Assembly (NCBI GenBank): GCA_021791895.1
Contig: JAJYVS010000027.1
Location: 1-38,242 of the forward strand
From: Actinomycetes bacterium
Lineage (GTDB): Bacteria > Actinomycetota > Acidimicrobiia > Acidimicrobiales > RAAP-2
DNA: 38,242 bases
Reading direction: 5' to 3'
In this document: positions 7,779 through 15,875 of the stretch, in pieces
How the letters are laid out: the number at the start of each line of letters is the position of its first letter
Position numbering within the stretch: the first letter of the stretch is position 1
Position numbers and translations under genes: made by a program
Notes under the pieces: model-generated
What the model saw: the letters and a program-made list of their open reading frames with translations, nothing else
Database searches by the model: none
What the model was told of the DNA's origin: nothing

Positions 7779-8483
7779 GTGCGCGAAGGTGGCCCCTCGC
7801 CCCCCGGGCCCGGCGGAGGAGCGGTCCTGGCCGGGCAACGGGTGCTCCCGGCCCCGATCCCGTTGGCGCCGTTGCTGCCCGGGGCCGGGATCCGGCGCGG
7901 TGGCCTGGTCGGGGTCTCGGGGGACGGTGGGACCACCCTGGTCCTCTCCCTCCTGGTCGAACCGCTCGCCCAGGGTTCGTGGGCGGCCGTGGTGGGGATG
8001 CCGGAGTTGGGGCTCGAGGCCGCGGCCGCCATGGGGGTGGACCTCGCCCGGGTCGCCCTCGTCCCCCGGCCCGGCCCGTCGTGGGCGGCCGTGGTGGCCG
8101 TCCTGCTCGATGCACTCGACCTGGTCGTGGTCAGCCCTCCGGGACGGTGCCGACCGGCCGACGCCCGCCGCCTCCTCGCCCGGGCCAAGGAGCGCGGGTC
8201 CGTCCTCTGCGTGACGGGGCCGGAGGGATGGCCCGAATCCCCCGAGCTCGTGCTGGTGGCCGAGACCGAGGGGTGGGAGGGGCTCGACATCGGGGCGGGG
8301 ACCCTCCGGGCTCGCCGTGGCCGGATCGTCGTCTCGGGCCGTCGAGGCGCCGGCCGGCCGGTCGTCGTGCCCTGCTGGCTGCCGGGTCCCGACGGCCGGC
8401 TGGCCGCCCGGCGGTCCGGGAGCCCGAAGGCGGCACCCGAACGCGTGCCCGACGAGCCCGAGGCGATGCCGTGGGCCGGATAG
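7779..8483 (+). CDS. imuA': ImuA'-type mutasome accessory protein (RecA-fold)
   Basis: A 234-residue protein immediately upstream of imuB and dnaE2. In mycobacteria ImuA' is a RecA-like accessory that helps assemble the DnaE2-ImuB translesion complex. The Walker-A-like loop GVSGDGGTT (45-53) has Gly where the ATP-binding Lys should be, so classical ATPase activity is doubtful. DALDLVVVSPPGRCR could be the second core strand. The frame is open from 7737, but that start would put the LexA box inside the gene. GTG 7779 lies 6 nt after the -10 and avoids this. It overlaps imuB by 13 nt. Identification rests mainly on position and on weak RecA-fold resemblance. Confidence 0.8.
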   Translation: MREGGPSPPGPGGGAVLAGQRVLPAPIPLAPLLPGAGIRRGGLVGVSGDGGTTLVLSLLVEPLAQGSWAAVVGMPELGLEAAAAMGVDLARVALVPRPGPSWAAVVAVLLDALDLVVVSPPGRCRPADARRLLARAKERGSVLCVTGPEGWPESPELVLVAETEGWEGLDIGAGTLRARRGRIVVSGRRGAGRPVVVPCWLPGPDGRLAARRSGSPKAAPERVPDEPEAMPWAG

Positions 8484-10015
8484 TCCGCACCTTGGTGGCG
8501 TGGTGCCCGGACTGGCCGGTGACGGCGGCCGGCTTCGAGGCCGACGCCCCGGTCGCGGTGGCGGCGGCCGGCCGGGTGGTCGCCTGCTCGGCGGCGGCGC
8601 GCGACGGCGGGGTCGTCATCGGGATGCGGCGCCGGGCGGCCGAGGCCAGTTGTGCCGGGCTCTGGGTCGTCCCCCGTGACGAGGCGCGCGAGGCACGCGC
8701 CTTCGAGCCGGTGGTCGCCGCGGTCGCGGCCCTCGCCCCGGCGGTGGAGACGACCCGGCCGGGGCTCCTGTCGATGGCGACCCGCGGCCCGGCCCGGTAC
8801 CACGGTGGTGAGGGAGCGCTGCGCGCGGCGGTCGCCGAACGCGCCGCGGCCGCGGTGACGGCGGCCTGTGGGGTCCCGACACCCGTGCACGTCGGGATCG
8901 CCGACGGCCCGTTCGCGGCCACGTTGGCGGCGCGGCGTCAGATGTCGGTCCCGTCCTCGGGCACGGCCGAGTTCCTGGCCCCGTTCCCGGTCGGAGCCCT
9001 CGGCCGGGAAGGACTGGCCGAGATCCTGGTCCGCCTCGGCGTCGGGACCTTGGGCGCCTTCGCGGCCCTCGACGAGGCCCGGGTCTCGGCCCGGTTCGGG
9101 CCCGACGGGGCCCTCGCCCATCGACTGGCCCGGGGTCTGGACGACCGCCCGCTACGCTCGACCCCCCCGCCGACCGAGCTGGTCGCCGAGGCCGAACTCG
9201 ACCCCCCGGCCGAGCGCGTCGACGTCGTCGCCTTCGCCGGTCGATCGTTGGGCGAGGAGCTGGCGGCCCAGCTGGCAACGAGGGGGCTGGCCTGCACGCT
9301 GCTCACCATCGAGGCGGAGACCGAGCACGGCGAGCGGCTCGCCCGGCGCTGGCGGGCCGAAATGGACCTCGACGCCCCGGCGATGGGGGAGCGGTTGCGC
9401 TGGCAGCTCGAGGGGTGGTTGTCGGGGACCGCCGCCGAGGCACCGAGCGCCGGGGTCACCCGCATCGCGTTCCGGGCGAGCGAGACCGCCCCCGCGCTCG
9501 GGAAGCAGGCGGGGTTCTGGGGCGGGGTCTCGGCCGCCGACCGGCGGGCCGTCCGGGCCCTCGACCGGCTCGGTGGGATGCTCGGGCCCGAGGCGGTCTT
9601 CACCGCTACGGTGGTCGGGGGGCGGGGGCCGGGCGACCGGACGGCTCTCGTGGCCTGGGGGGACACCAGGCCCGAAGCGGCGATGACCGCCCCGTGGCCC
9701 GGCGCCCTGCCGGACCCGCCCCCGGCGCTCGTGCACCGTCCCCCCCGTCGGGCCACCGTGACCGACCGCACCGGCCGGCCCGTCGCGGTGAGCGCCCGGG
9801 GGTGCCTGAGCGGCCTCCCCGAGCGGATCCTCGTCGAGGGCGGCCGGCCGAGCGCCGTCGTGGGTTGGGCCGGTCCGTGGCCCCTCGACGAGCGGTGGTG
9901 GGATCCTTGCGCCGGCCGCCGCCTCGCCCGGTTCCAGCTGCTCGACGAGGACCGGCACGCCCACCTGTGTTTCGTCGAGCGCGCGGAGTGGTTCGTCGAG
10001 GCCACCTATGACTGA
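8471..10015 (+). CDS. imuB: ImuB: catalytically degenerate Y-family polymerase adaptor
   Basis: A 514-residue Y-family (DinB/UmuC-like) protein. The N-terminal polymerase strand reads RTLVAWCPDWPVTAAGFE, lacking the DxD metal ligands, and the region of the usual S-x-D-E motif reads LLSMATRG, lacking both acidic residues. ImuB is known as a non-catalytic hub that tethers DnaE2 to the sliding clamp. A likely beta-clamp-binding motif, QAGFWGG, begins at Q346. The C-terminal tail GRRLARFQLLDEDRHAHLCF is typical of the family. The start is GTG 8471 inside the end of imuA' (13-nt overlap), because homology begins at once. The stop overlaps dnaE2 by 8 nt, so all three genes are translationally coupled. 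Confidence 0.9.
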   Translation: MGRIVRTLVAWCPDWPVTAAGFEADAPVAVAAAGRVVACSAAARDGGVVIGMRRRAAEASCAGLWVVPRDEAREARAFEPVVAAVAALAPAVETTRPGLLSMATRGPARYHGGEGALRAAVAERAAAAVTAACGVPTPVHVGIADGPFAATLAARRQMSVPSSGTAEFLAPFPVGALGREGLAEILVRLGVGTLGAFAALDEARVSARFGPDGALAHRLARGLDDRPLRSTPPPTELVAEAELDPPAERVDVVAFAGRSLGEELAAQLATRGLACTLLTIEAETEHGERLARRWRAEMDLDAPAMGERLRWQLEGWLSGTAAEAPSAGVTRIAFRASETAPALGKQAGFWGGVSAADRRAVRALDRLGGMLGPEAVFTATVVGGRGPGDRTALVAWGDTRPEAAMTAPWPGALPDPPPALVHRPPRRATVTDRTGRPVAVSARGCLSGLPERILVEGGRPSAVVGWAGPWPLDERWWDPCAGRRLARFQLLDEDRHAHLCFVERAEWFVEATYD

Positions 10016-13000
10016 GCGCGCCGGCTACGCCGAACTGCACGCCCACTCCAACTTCAGCTTCCTGGACGGGGCCTCCCACCCCGAGGAGCTGGTCCAAGAG
10101 GGGGTCCGGCTGGGTCTCGGGGCGTTGGCCCTGACCGACCACGACGGCCTCTACGGCGTGGTCCGTTTCGCCGAGGCGGCCCGCGTCCTCGGCCTGCCGA
10201 CGGTGTTCGGCGCCGAGCTGACCCTCGGGCTCGAGCGCCCCCAGAACGGGGTCGCCGACCCCGAGGGGGCCCACCTCGTGGTCCTCGTCCGTGGCCCCGA
10301 CGGCTACGCCCGCCTCAGCCGGGCCATCGCCGAGGCCCAGCTGGCCGGGGGGGAGAAGGGGAACCCGACCTTCGACCTCGAGGCGCTCTTTGACGCCCAC
10401 GGCGGTCAGTGGCTGGTGCTCACCGGGTGCCGCAAGGGGACGGTCCCGGCCGCCCTGGCGGCCGGTGGGCCGGCGGTCGCCGCTCGGGCCCTCGACCGGT
10501 TGGTGGAGGGGTTCGGGCGGGACAACGTGGCGGTCGAGCTCATCGACCACGGCCAACCGATCGACTCGGCTCGCAACGACGCGCTGGCCCGGCTCGCCGT
10601 CCTCCGGGGGCTCGACCCGGTGGCCACGGCGAACGCCCACTACGCCCGTCCCTCGGGCCACCGGCTCGCCGCCGCCCTGGCCTCGGTGCGGGCCCGCCGG
10701 TCGCTCGACGAGATGGACGGCTGGCTGCCGGGGGGTCCGGGCGCGCACCTGCGCTCGGCGGCCGAGCAGGCCCGGCGCTTCGCCCGCTACCCCGGCGCGG
10801 TCGAGCGGGCCGGTGAGCTCGGCCGGTCCCTCGCCTTCGACCTGCGGTTGCTCGCGCCGGGGTTGCCGCCGTTCCCGGTCCCCGAGGGCCTCGACGAGAT
10901 GCGCTACCTGGTGGCCCTGGTGGAGGAGGGGGCGGGTCGGCGCTACGGGCCCCGGGGGGCCGGCGGGTCGCCGGGCGCCTGGGCCCAACTCGACCACGAG
11001 CTGGAGGTCATCGGGACACTCGGCTTCCCCGGCTACTTCCTGGTGGTCTGGGACATCGTCCAGTTCTGTCGGCGCCACGACATCTACTGCCAGGGTCGCG
11101 GCTCGGCCGCCAACTCGGCGGTGTGCTTCGCACTCGGGATCACCAACGCCGACGCGGTGGGCCTCGGCCTGCTCTTCGAGCGGTTCCTGTCCCCCGAGCG
11201 CGACGGGCCACCGGACATCGACGTCGACATCGAGAGCGGGCGGCGCGAGGAGGTCATCCAGTACGTCTACGAGCGCCACGGCCGGCTGCACGCCGCCCAA
11301 GTGGCCAACGTCATCACCTACCGGCCGCGCTCGGCGCTGCGCGACGCCGGCAAGGCGCTCGGGCACGCCCAGGGGACCGTCGACGGATGGTCCCGCCGGG
11401 TGGAGGCCCGCAGCTCCCTCGCCAAAGCGGCCCGAGAGTCCGGGGGCGAGATCCCGGGCCCGGTCCTCGAGCTGGCCAGCCGGCTCGACGGCTTCCCCCG
11501 CCATCTCGGGGTCCACTCCGGCGGGATGGTCATCTGCGATCGCCCGGTCGTCGAGGTGTGCCCGGTGGAGTGGGCGAGGGCCCCGGGCCGGACCGTGCTG
11601 CAGTGGGACAAGGACGACTGCGCGGCGATCGGCCTGGTGAAGTTCGACCTGCTCGGCCTGGGGATGCTCGAGGCGCTGCACCGGACGATCGACCTGCTGG
11701 CCGCCTCGGGCGGTCCCGCCCTCGACCTGGCCGGGCTCCCCCAGGAGCCCGAGGTCTACGACATGCTCTGCGCTGCCGACACGGTCGGGGTGTTCCAGGT
11801 GGAGAGCCGGGCCCAGATGGGGACCCTTCCGCGCCTTCGGCCCCGGTGCTTCTACGACCTCGTGATCGAGGTGGCGCTCATCCGGCCCGGCCCCATCCAG
11901 GGGGGCTCGGTCCACCCCTACCTCCGCCGGCGTAACCACGAGGAGGAGGTCACCTTCCTCCACCCGCTCCTCCGGCCGTGCCTGGAGAAGACCCTGGGGG
12001 TCCCGGTGTTCCAGGAGCAGCTGATGCAGATGGCCATCGACGTGGCCGGGTTCACCCCGGCCGAGTCGGACCGACTCCGTCAGGCCATGGGGTCCAAGCG
12101 CTCGGCGCAGCGCATGGAGGAGCTGCGGGAGCGGTTCTACGTCGGGATGGCCGAGCGGGGGATCGTGGGCCCGGTGGCCGACGAGATCTTCGCCAAGATG
12201 GCCGCCTTCTCCTCGTTCGGTTTCCCCGAGTCCCACGCGGTGTCCTTCGCCTACCTGGTCTACGCCTCGGCCTGGCTGAAGCTGCACCACCCGGCGGCGT
12301 TCACCGCCGCGCTGCTCAATTCCCAACCGATGGGGTTCTGGTCGCCGCGCACCCTGGTCGCCGACGCCCGACGGCACGGGGTGGAGGTGCGCCGGGCCGA
12401 GGTGAACGCGAGCGGGGTGGAGGCGGGGCTGGAGCCGACCGCCGAACCGGGGCGTCCGGCGGTCCGGCTCGGGCTGGCCGGGATCCGCACCCTGGGGGAG
12501 GCCGCCGCCACCCGGGTGGCGTCCGCCCGTCCCTACCGGGACCTGGAGGACCTGGCCCGCCGGGCCGAGCTGACCGTGGCCCAGCTGGAGGCGCTGGCCG
12601 GCGCGGGGGCGACGGCCAGCCTGGACGGCGGCGACCGGCGGGCGTCGCTGTGGGCGGCCGGTCCCCTCGGCCGGCTCGGCGCCAGCCTGCCCGGCGTCGT
12701 GGTCGGGACCGATGCCCCGCCACTGCCGGGGATGGCACCGGCCGAGGAGACCGTGGCCGACCTGTGGGCCACCGGGGTGTCGGTCGACTCCTCCCGGACC
12801 GAGCTGGTCCGGGCCGAGCTGGACCGCCGGGGGGTGGTGACCGCCGCCGCCCTGGTCGGCCTCGGGCACGGCCGCCGGGTCACCGTCGCCGGGGTGGTGA
12901 CCCACCGACAGCGGCCCGAGACCGCCCGGGGGATCACCTTCGTCAACCTGGAGGACGAGACCGGCCTGGTGAATGTGGTCTGTTCGGTCGGGGTGTGGGC

Positions 13001-13145
13001 GCGTCACCGCCGGGTCGCCCAGTCTTCCCCCGCACTCGTGATCACCGGCATCGTCGAGTCGAAGAGCGGCGTGGTGAACGTGGTGGCCCAGCGGATCGAG
13101 CCGCTGGTGCTGGCCGCGCCGACCCGGTCCCGCGACTTCTCCTGA
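10008..13145 (+). CDS. dnaE2: DnaE2: error-prone C-family DNA polymerase
   Basis: 1045 residues, usual for DnaE2. Order: PHP domain (AELHAHSNFSFLDGAS at 8-23, LALTDHDGLYG, ANAHYARP), polymerase palm with catalytic aspartates in PPDIDVDIES (D403, D405) and the later Asp in LVKFDLLGLGML, fingers (PRHLGVHSGGMVI, FQVESRAQMG, LRQAMGSKRS), helix-hairpin-helix region, and a C-terminal OB-fold (RVTVAGVVTHRQRP, FVNLEDETGLVNVV). In actinobacteria DnaE2 performs SOS-induced mutagenic lesion bypass together with ImuA' and ImuB. ATG 10008 overlaps the end of imuB. It is the last gene of the LexA-controlled operon. Nothing appears missing. Confidence 0.96.
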   Translation: MTERAGYAELHAHSNFSFLDGASHPEELVQEGVRLGLGALALTDHDGLYGVVRFAEAARVLGLPTVFGAELTLGLERPQNGVADPEGAHLVVLVRGPDGYARLSRAIAEAQLAGGEKGNPTFDLEALFDAHGGQWLVLTGCRKGTVPAALAAGGPAVAARALDRLVEGFGRDNVAVELIDHGQPIDSARNDALARLAVLRGLDPVATANAHYARPSGHRLAAALASVRARRSLDEMDGWLPGGPGAHLRSAAEQARRFARYPGAVERAGELGRSLAFDLRLLAPGLPPFPVPEGLDEMRYLVALVEEGAGRRYGPRGAGGSPGAWAQLDHELEVIGTLGFPGYFLVVWDIVQFCRRHDIYCQGRGSAANSAVCFALGITNADAVGLGLLFERFLSPERDGPPDIDVDIESGRREEVIQYVYERHGRLHAAQVANVITYRPRSALRDAGKALGHAQGTVDGWSRRVEARSSLAKAARESGGEIPGPVLELASRLDGFPRHLGVHSGGMVICDRPVVEVCPVEWARAPGRTVLQWDKDDCAAIGLVKFDLLGLGMLEALHRTIDLLAASGGPALDLAGLPQEPEVYDMLCAADTVGVFQVESRAQMGTLPRLRPRCFYDLVIEVALIRPGPIQGGSVHPYLRRRNHEEEVTFLHPLLRPCLEKTLGVPVFQEQLMQMAIDVAGFTPAESDRLRQAMGSKRSAQRMEELRERFYVGMAERGIVGPVADEIFAKMAAFSSFGFPESHAVSFAYLVYASAWLKLHHPAAFTAALLNSQPMGFWSPRTLVADARRHGVEVRRAEVNASGVEAGLEPTAEPGRPAVRLGLAGIRTLGEAAATRVASARPYRDLEDLARRAELTVAQLEALAGAGATASLDGGDRRASLWAAGPLGRLGASLPGVVVGTDAPPLPGMAPAEETVADLWATGVSVDSSRTELVRAELDRRGVVTAAALVGLGHGRRVTVAGVVTHRQRPETARGITFVNLEDETGLVNVVCSVGVWARHRRVAQSSPALVITGIVESKSGVVNVVAQRIEPLVLAAPTRSRDFS

Positions 13146-13246
13146 ACGATGGGCCCTCCGACGCAGGAGCCTCTGAGCGACGGCCAATGCCCGGCCATGC
13201 TCACCTCTCGCGGGGTTCAAAGACCGGCGCGCGTCGGACCGGTCGC

Positions 13247-13252
13247 TACGAT
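13247..13252 (+). promoter_or_regulatory. Possible -10 element of the ParB-like gene
   Basis: TACGAT followed by 8 nt and GTG 13261; no ribosome-binding site. The 115-bp gap after dnaE2 (13146-13260) shows no gene. Confidence 0.35.
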
Positions 13253-13260
13253 CTCGGGCC

Positions 13261-13626
13261 GTGACCAATCGTGAGCGGCACTCGCACCCCGTGGCCGGAG
13301 GGCGCGGCCACTGGTGGACCGACCGCCTGTGGGCCGCGGCCGCCGACCTCCCGGTCGTCGACGTCCCGATCGACTCGATCGCCGAGTTCGACATGGACTG
13401 TTGGTTCCAGGGCGAGGAACCGACCTGCCGCGCCGTCGCCGACCACGCCCGTCGAATCAACGCCGCGGACCTCGGTCATCCGGTGATCCTGGCGGCGGAA
13501 GGCGGCCTCATGGACGGTGGCCACCGGATCGCCAGGGCGTACCTGCTCGGCCAGCACACGATTCGGGCCCGGCGGTTCGGGGCCGACCCCGAACCCGACT
13601 GGATCGTCCCGGTCGAGCCACGCTGA
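13261..13626 (+). CDS. Small ParB/sulfiredoxin-fold protein
   Basis: A 121-residue protein whose second half reads HPVILAAEGGLMDGGHRIARAYLLG. The D-G-x-H-R segment (D85, H88, R89) is the nucleotide-binding signature of the ParB N-terminal/sulfiredoxin fold, in which ParB proteins bind CTP. There is no helix-turn-helix after it, so it is a stand-alone domain, not a partition ParB. The N-terminal WFQGEEPTCR region is specific to this small family, whose function I do not know. The GTG start sits 8 nt after a TACGAT element. An AcpH-like gene follows after 25 nt, probably cotranscribed. Confidence 0.68.
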   Translation: MTNRERHSHPVAGGRGHWWTDRLWAAAADLPVVDVPIDSIAEFDMDCWFQGEEPTCRAVADHARRINAADLGHPVILAAEGGLMDGGHRIARAYLLGQHTIRARRFGADPEPDWIVPVEPR

Positions 13627-13651
13627 CTCCCGCGTCGGCCCTCTCGGACCG

Positions 13652-14332
13652 GTGAACTTTCTTGCCCACTGCATCGTGGCCGAGCGCACCGGGCCCGGCA
13701 CCGTCCCCTACGACCTCGGTGCGGTGTTGAGCGACCTGTGCTCCATGGCCGGCCTGCGATTCGCCTTCGACCGGCTTCCCGGTGCGGTGGCCGCCGGGGT
13801 GCGCTGCCACCGGGTGGCCGACCGGGTGTTCCATGCCGACCCCGAGTTCCTGGCCGGCGCAAGGGCCATCCGCGCTGGCGCGTCGTCCGCCGGCCTCCCC
13901 CCGGGGGCGAGCCGGGCCGTCGGCCACGTCGGCTGGGAGCTGCTCTTGGACGGCACCCCGGCTGTGGCCGGGGCCGCGGGACGGTTCGAAGCGGCGCTCG
14001 GCGAGTCCGCGTCGGTCGTCCCGGCCTTCGCCCCCGGCGACGCGCAGAGCTGGCTGCGCCTCGCCGACCGCCTCGCCGCCGACCGCTTCTGGACCCGCTA
14101 CGACGACCCCGAGGTCGTGGCCCGGCGGCTCTTCGGCCTCCTCGGCCGCCGGCCACGCCTGGCCTTCGGTCGTGACGCGCTCGGCGCCGCCGCCTCGGTC
14201 ATGGCCGCGTCGAGGCCGATGGTTTTGGCCGGCGCCGACTCGGTGGTCGAGCGGGTGGTGCAAGGGGTGCTGGCCGACCGGGACCGTGCGCGGGCGCCGA
14301 GGCTCCCGTCGGGTTCCCCCTCCGGGCGTTAG
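13652..14332 (+). CDS. AcpH-like (acyl-carrier-protein phosphodiesterase family) protein
   Basis: 226 residues starting at GTG 13652, where the family-like text MNFLAHCIVAE begins. Resemblance to ACP phosphodiesterase (PF04336) rests on this N-terminal MNFLAH, the following GAVLSDL acidic segment, and GVRCHRVADRVFHADPEF, the equivalent of the family's G-x-x-x-H-R-x-I-D-x-F-x-D. It may be a divergent HD-type hydrolase that removes phosphopantetheine from ACP, but this is a weak, motif-level match. No strong ribosome-binding site is seen. Its TAG stop overlaps the stop of the convergent SRAP gene by 4 nt. Confidence 0.5.
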   Translation: MNFLAHCIVAERTGPGTVPYDLGAVLSDLCSMAGLRFAFDRLPGAVAAGVRCHRVADRVFHADPEFLAGARAIRAGASSAGLPPGASRAVGHVGWELLLDGTPAVAGAAGRFEAALGESASVVPAFAPGDAQSWLRLADRLAADRFWTRYDDPEVVARRLFGLLGRRPRLAFGRDALGAAASVMAASRPMVLAGADSVVERVVQGVLADRDRARAPRLPSGSPSGR

Positions 14333-15027
14333 GTGGCGGGTCCCACCGCCTCGATGGTCTCGGGCCGGTCGTTGCGCGGGTTGTTGACCAGGTCCGCCAC
14401 TTCGACCAGCTGCAGGCGACCGGCGGGCGAGGGTCGCAGGAGTCGGCCGGCCTCGGCCCGCTTGAGCGCCTCGGGGGCGAGCCAGCGTGCCCAGTCGTCG
14501 GCCTCGACGATGACCGGCATCCGGTCGTGGATCGCCGAGACCTCGGCGTTGGCCATCGTCGTCACGATCGCCACGGTCCGGAGCACCTGGTCGTCGGGCC
14601 CGTGCCAGACCTCCCACACCCCGCCCAGCGCGAGCAGTGCCTGGTCGGGCGGGCGGACGAAGAACGGTCGGCCGCGCCGGCGCGTCGCCTCGGGGTCGTG
14701 CCACCACTCGAAGAACCCGTTGACCGGCACGAGGCATCGACGGCGTTCGAAGGCCCGCCGGAACGACGGCGCATCGGCCACCGTCTCCGCCCGGGCGTTG
14801 ATGAGCCGGTTCCCGATCGACGGGTCCTTGGCCCAGCCCGGGACGAGACCCCACCGGAGTGTGCCGAGTCGGCGTCGTTCCCCGTCGCGCGAGCAGACGA
14901 CCGAGAAAACCAGTTGGCTCGGGGCGACGTTGAAGCGGGCGTCGGGCTCACCGGGTGCGACTTCGTCGACCGCGAAGAACCGGGCGACCCGGTCGGACGG
15001 CTCGTAGAGCGAGAACCGACCACACAT
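14329..15027 (-). CDS. SRAP (YedK/HMCES) abasic-site DNA-protein crosslink protein
   Basis: A 232-residue SOS-response-associated-peptidase fold protein. Catalytic residues are all present: C2 after the start Met (MCGRFSLYE), N77 in INARAE, E107 in NGFFEW and H167 in IHDRMP, matching C2/N75/E105/H160 of E. coli YedK. The family caps abasic sites in single-stranded DNA by a covalent bond to Cys2. It lies 8 nt downstream of the LLM oxidoreductase gene on the same strand, so it is probably cotranscribed from that promoter. No LexA box is visible upstream. It is 1.2 kb from the mutasome operon, on the other strand. Confidence 0.93.
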   Translation of the reverse strand: MCGRFSLYEPSDRVARFFAVDEVAPGEPDARFNVAPSQLVFSVVCSRDGERRRLGTLRWGLVPGWAKDPSIGNRLINARAETVADAPSFRRAFERRRCLVPVNGFFEWWHDPEATRRRGRPFFVRPPDQALLALGGVWEVWHGPDDQVLRTVAIVTTMANAEVSAIHDRMPVIVEADDWARWLAPEALKRAEAGRLLRPSPAGRLQLVEVADLVNNPRNDRPETIEAVGPAT

Positions 15028-15035
15028 AGCTGGGC

Positions 15036-15875
15036 TCAGCGCAGGTCGGCGAAAGCCTTGGCGATGGGCTCGAGCTGCGCCGCCCGGTGCGGCACCGGCA
15101 GGGGCACGATCGCGAGATCGAGACCGAACTCGGCCATCTTGGCCGCCGTCTCCACCGCCGGGCCGGGATCGCCGTCGGGGCTGGGCCGGACGTGGCTCGA
15201 GATCATGATCTCGCCGGGGTCACGACCGACCTCGGCGCAGTGAGCGTGGAGGACCTCGACCTTGTGCTTGAAGTCCTCCAGGGTCCCGCCGACGAAGTTC
15301 CAGTGCTGCGCGAACCGGGCCGCGGTCCGAAGGGTCCGCCGTTCCCCGCTGCCGCCGATGCAGATCGGCACGTGCGGCTGTTGTGGTCCCTTGGGCTCAC
15401 AGCGGGCGTCTTCGAGCTGGTAGTAGCGGCCCGAGAACGTGGTGCGCTCCTCGCTCAGCAATCCGATCAGCACCTGGCAGGCCTCCTCGAAGCGATCGCT
15501 GCGCTCCTTGGGCGTGCCCAGTTCGATGCCGTAGGCACCGGACTCCTGCACGTTCCAGCCCGCCCCGATCCCGAGGTCGAGGCGCCCGTCCGAGACGATG
15601 TCCAAGGTAGCCGCCATGTTGGCCAGCATCGCCGGATGGCGGTAGTGGATGCCGGTGACGAGCACGCCGAGGCGGACTCGCCTGGTCGCCTGGGCGAGGG
15701 CGGCCAGCGTCACCCAACCCTCGAGGCACGGACCGTCGGTGTCGCCCACGATCGGGTAGAAGTGGTCGAACGTCCACCCGGACTCGAAGGCGTCGATGTC
15801 GTCGCCGGTCCGCCAGACGTCGAGCATGTCCCGCCAGGTGGTGTGTTGGGGAGCGGTCTTGAATCCGAGGCGCAT
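15036..15875 (-). CDS. LLM-class (luciferase-like) F420-dependent oxidoreductase
   Basis: A 279-residue bacterial-luciferase-fold TIM barrel. Diagnostic stretches: MRLGFKTAPQ at the first strand, ESGWTFDHFYPI, TRRVRLGVLVTGIHYRHPAM, VSDGRLDLGIGAGWNVQES, RFEEACQVLIGLL and VPICIGGSGERRTL (phosphate-binding GGSG). These fit the actinobacterial branch that uses cofactor F420 instead of FMN. The substrate cannot be read from sequence. TAGAGT at 15882-15887 lies exactly 6 nt before the ATG, suggesting a leaderless transcript that also carries the SRAP gene. That promoter lies within the end of the upstream HD-GYP-like gene, whose TGA overlaps this ATG by one base. Confidence 0.9.
   Translation of the reverse strand: MRLGFKTAPQHTTWRDMLDVWRTGDDIDAFESGWTFDHFYPIVGDTDGPCLEGWVTLAALAQATRRVRLGVLVTGIHYRHPAMLANMAATLDIVSDGRLDLGIGAGWNVQESGAYGIELGTPKERSDRFEEACQVLIGLLSEERTTFSGRYYQLEDARCEPKGPQQPHVPICIGGSGERRTLRTAARFAQHWNFVGGTLEDFKHKVEVLHAHCAEVGRDPGEIMISSHVRPSPDGDPGPAVETAAKMAEFGLDLAIVPLPVPHRAAQLEPIAKAFADLR

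Noticed and set aside
13205..13235. GGGTTCAAAGACC resembling a tRNA T-loop
   Set aside because: No acceptor, D or anticodon arms can be folded around it; it lies in the short spacer after dnaE2.
9606..13460. A 1284-codon open frame on the minus strand opposite imuB-dnaE2
   Set aside because: It is the antisense shadow of well-conserved dnaE2; the translation is low-complexity (Arg/Gly/Pro/His rich) without any domain. High GC makes such frames common.
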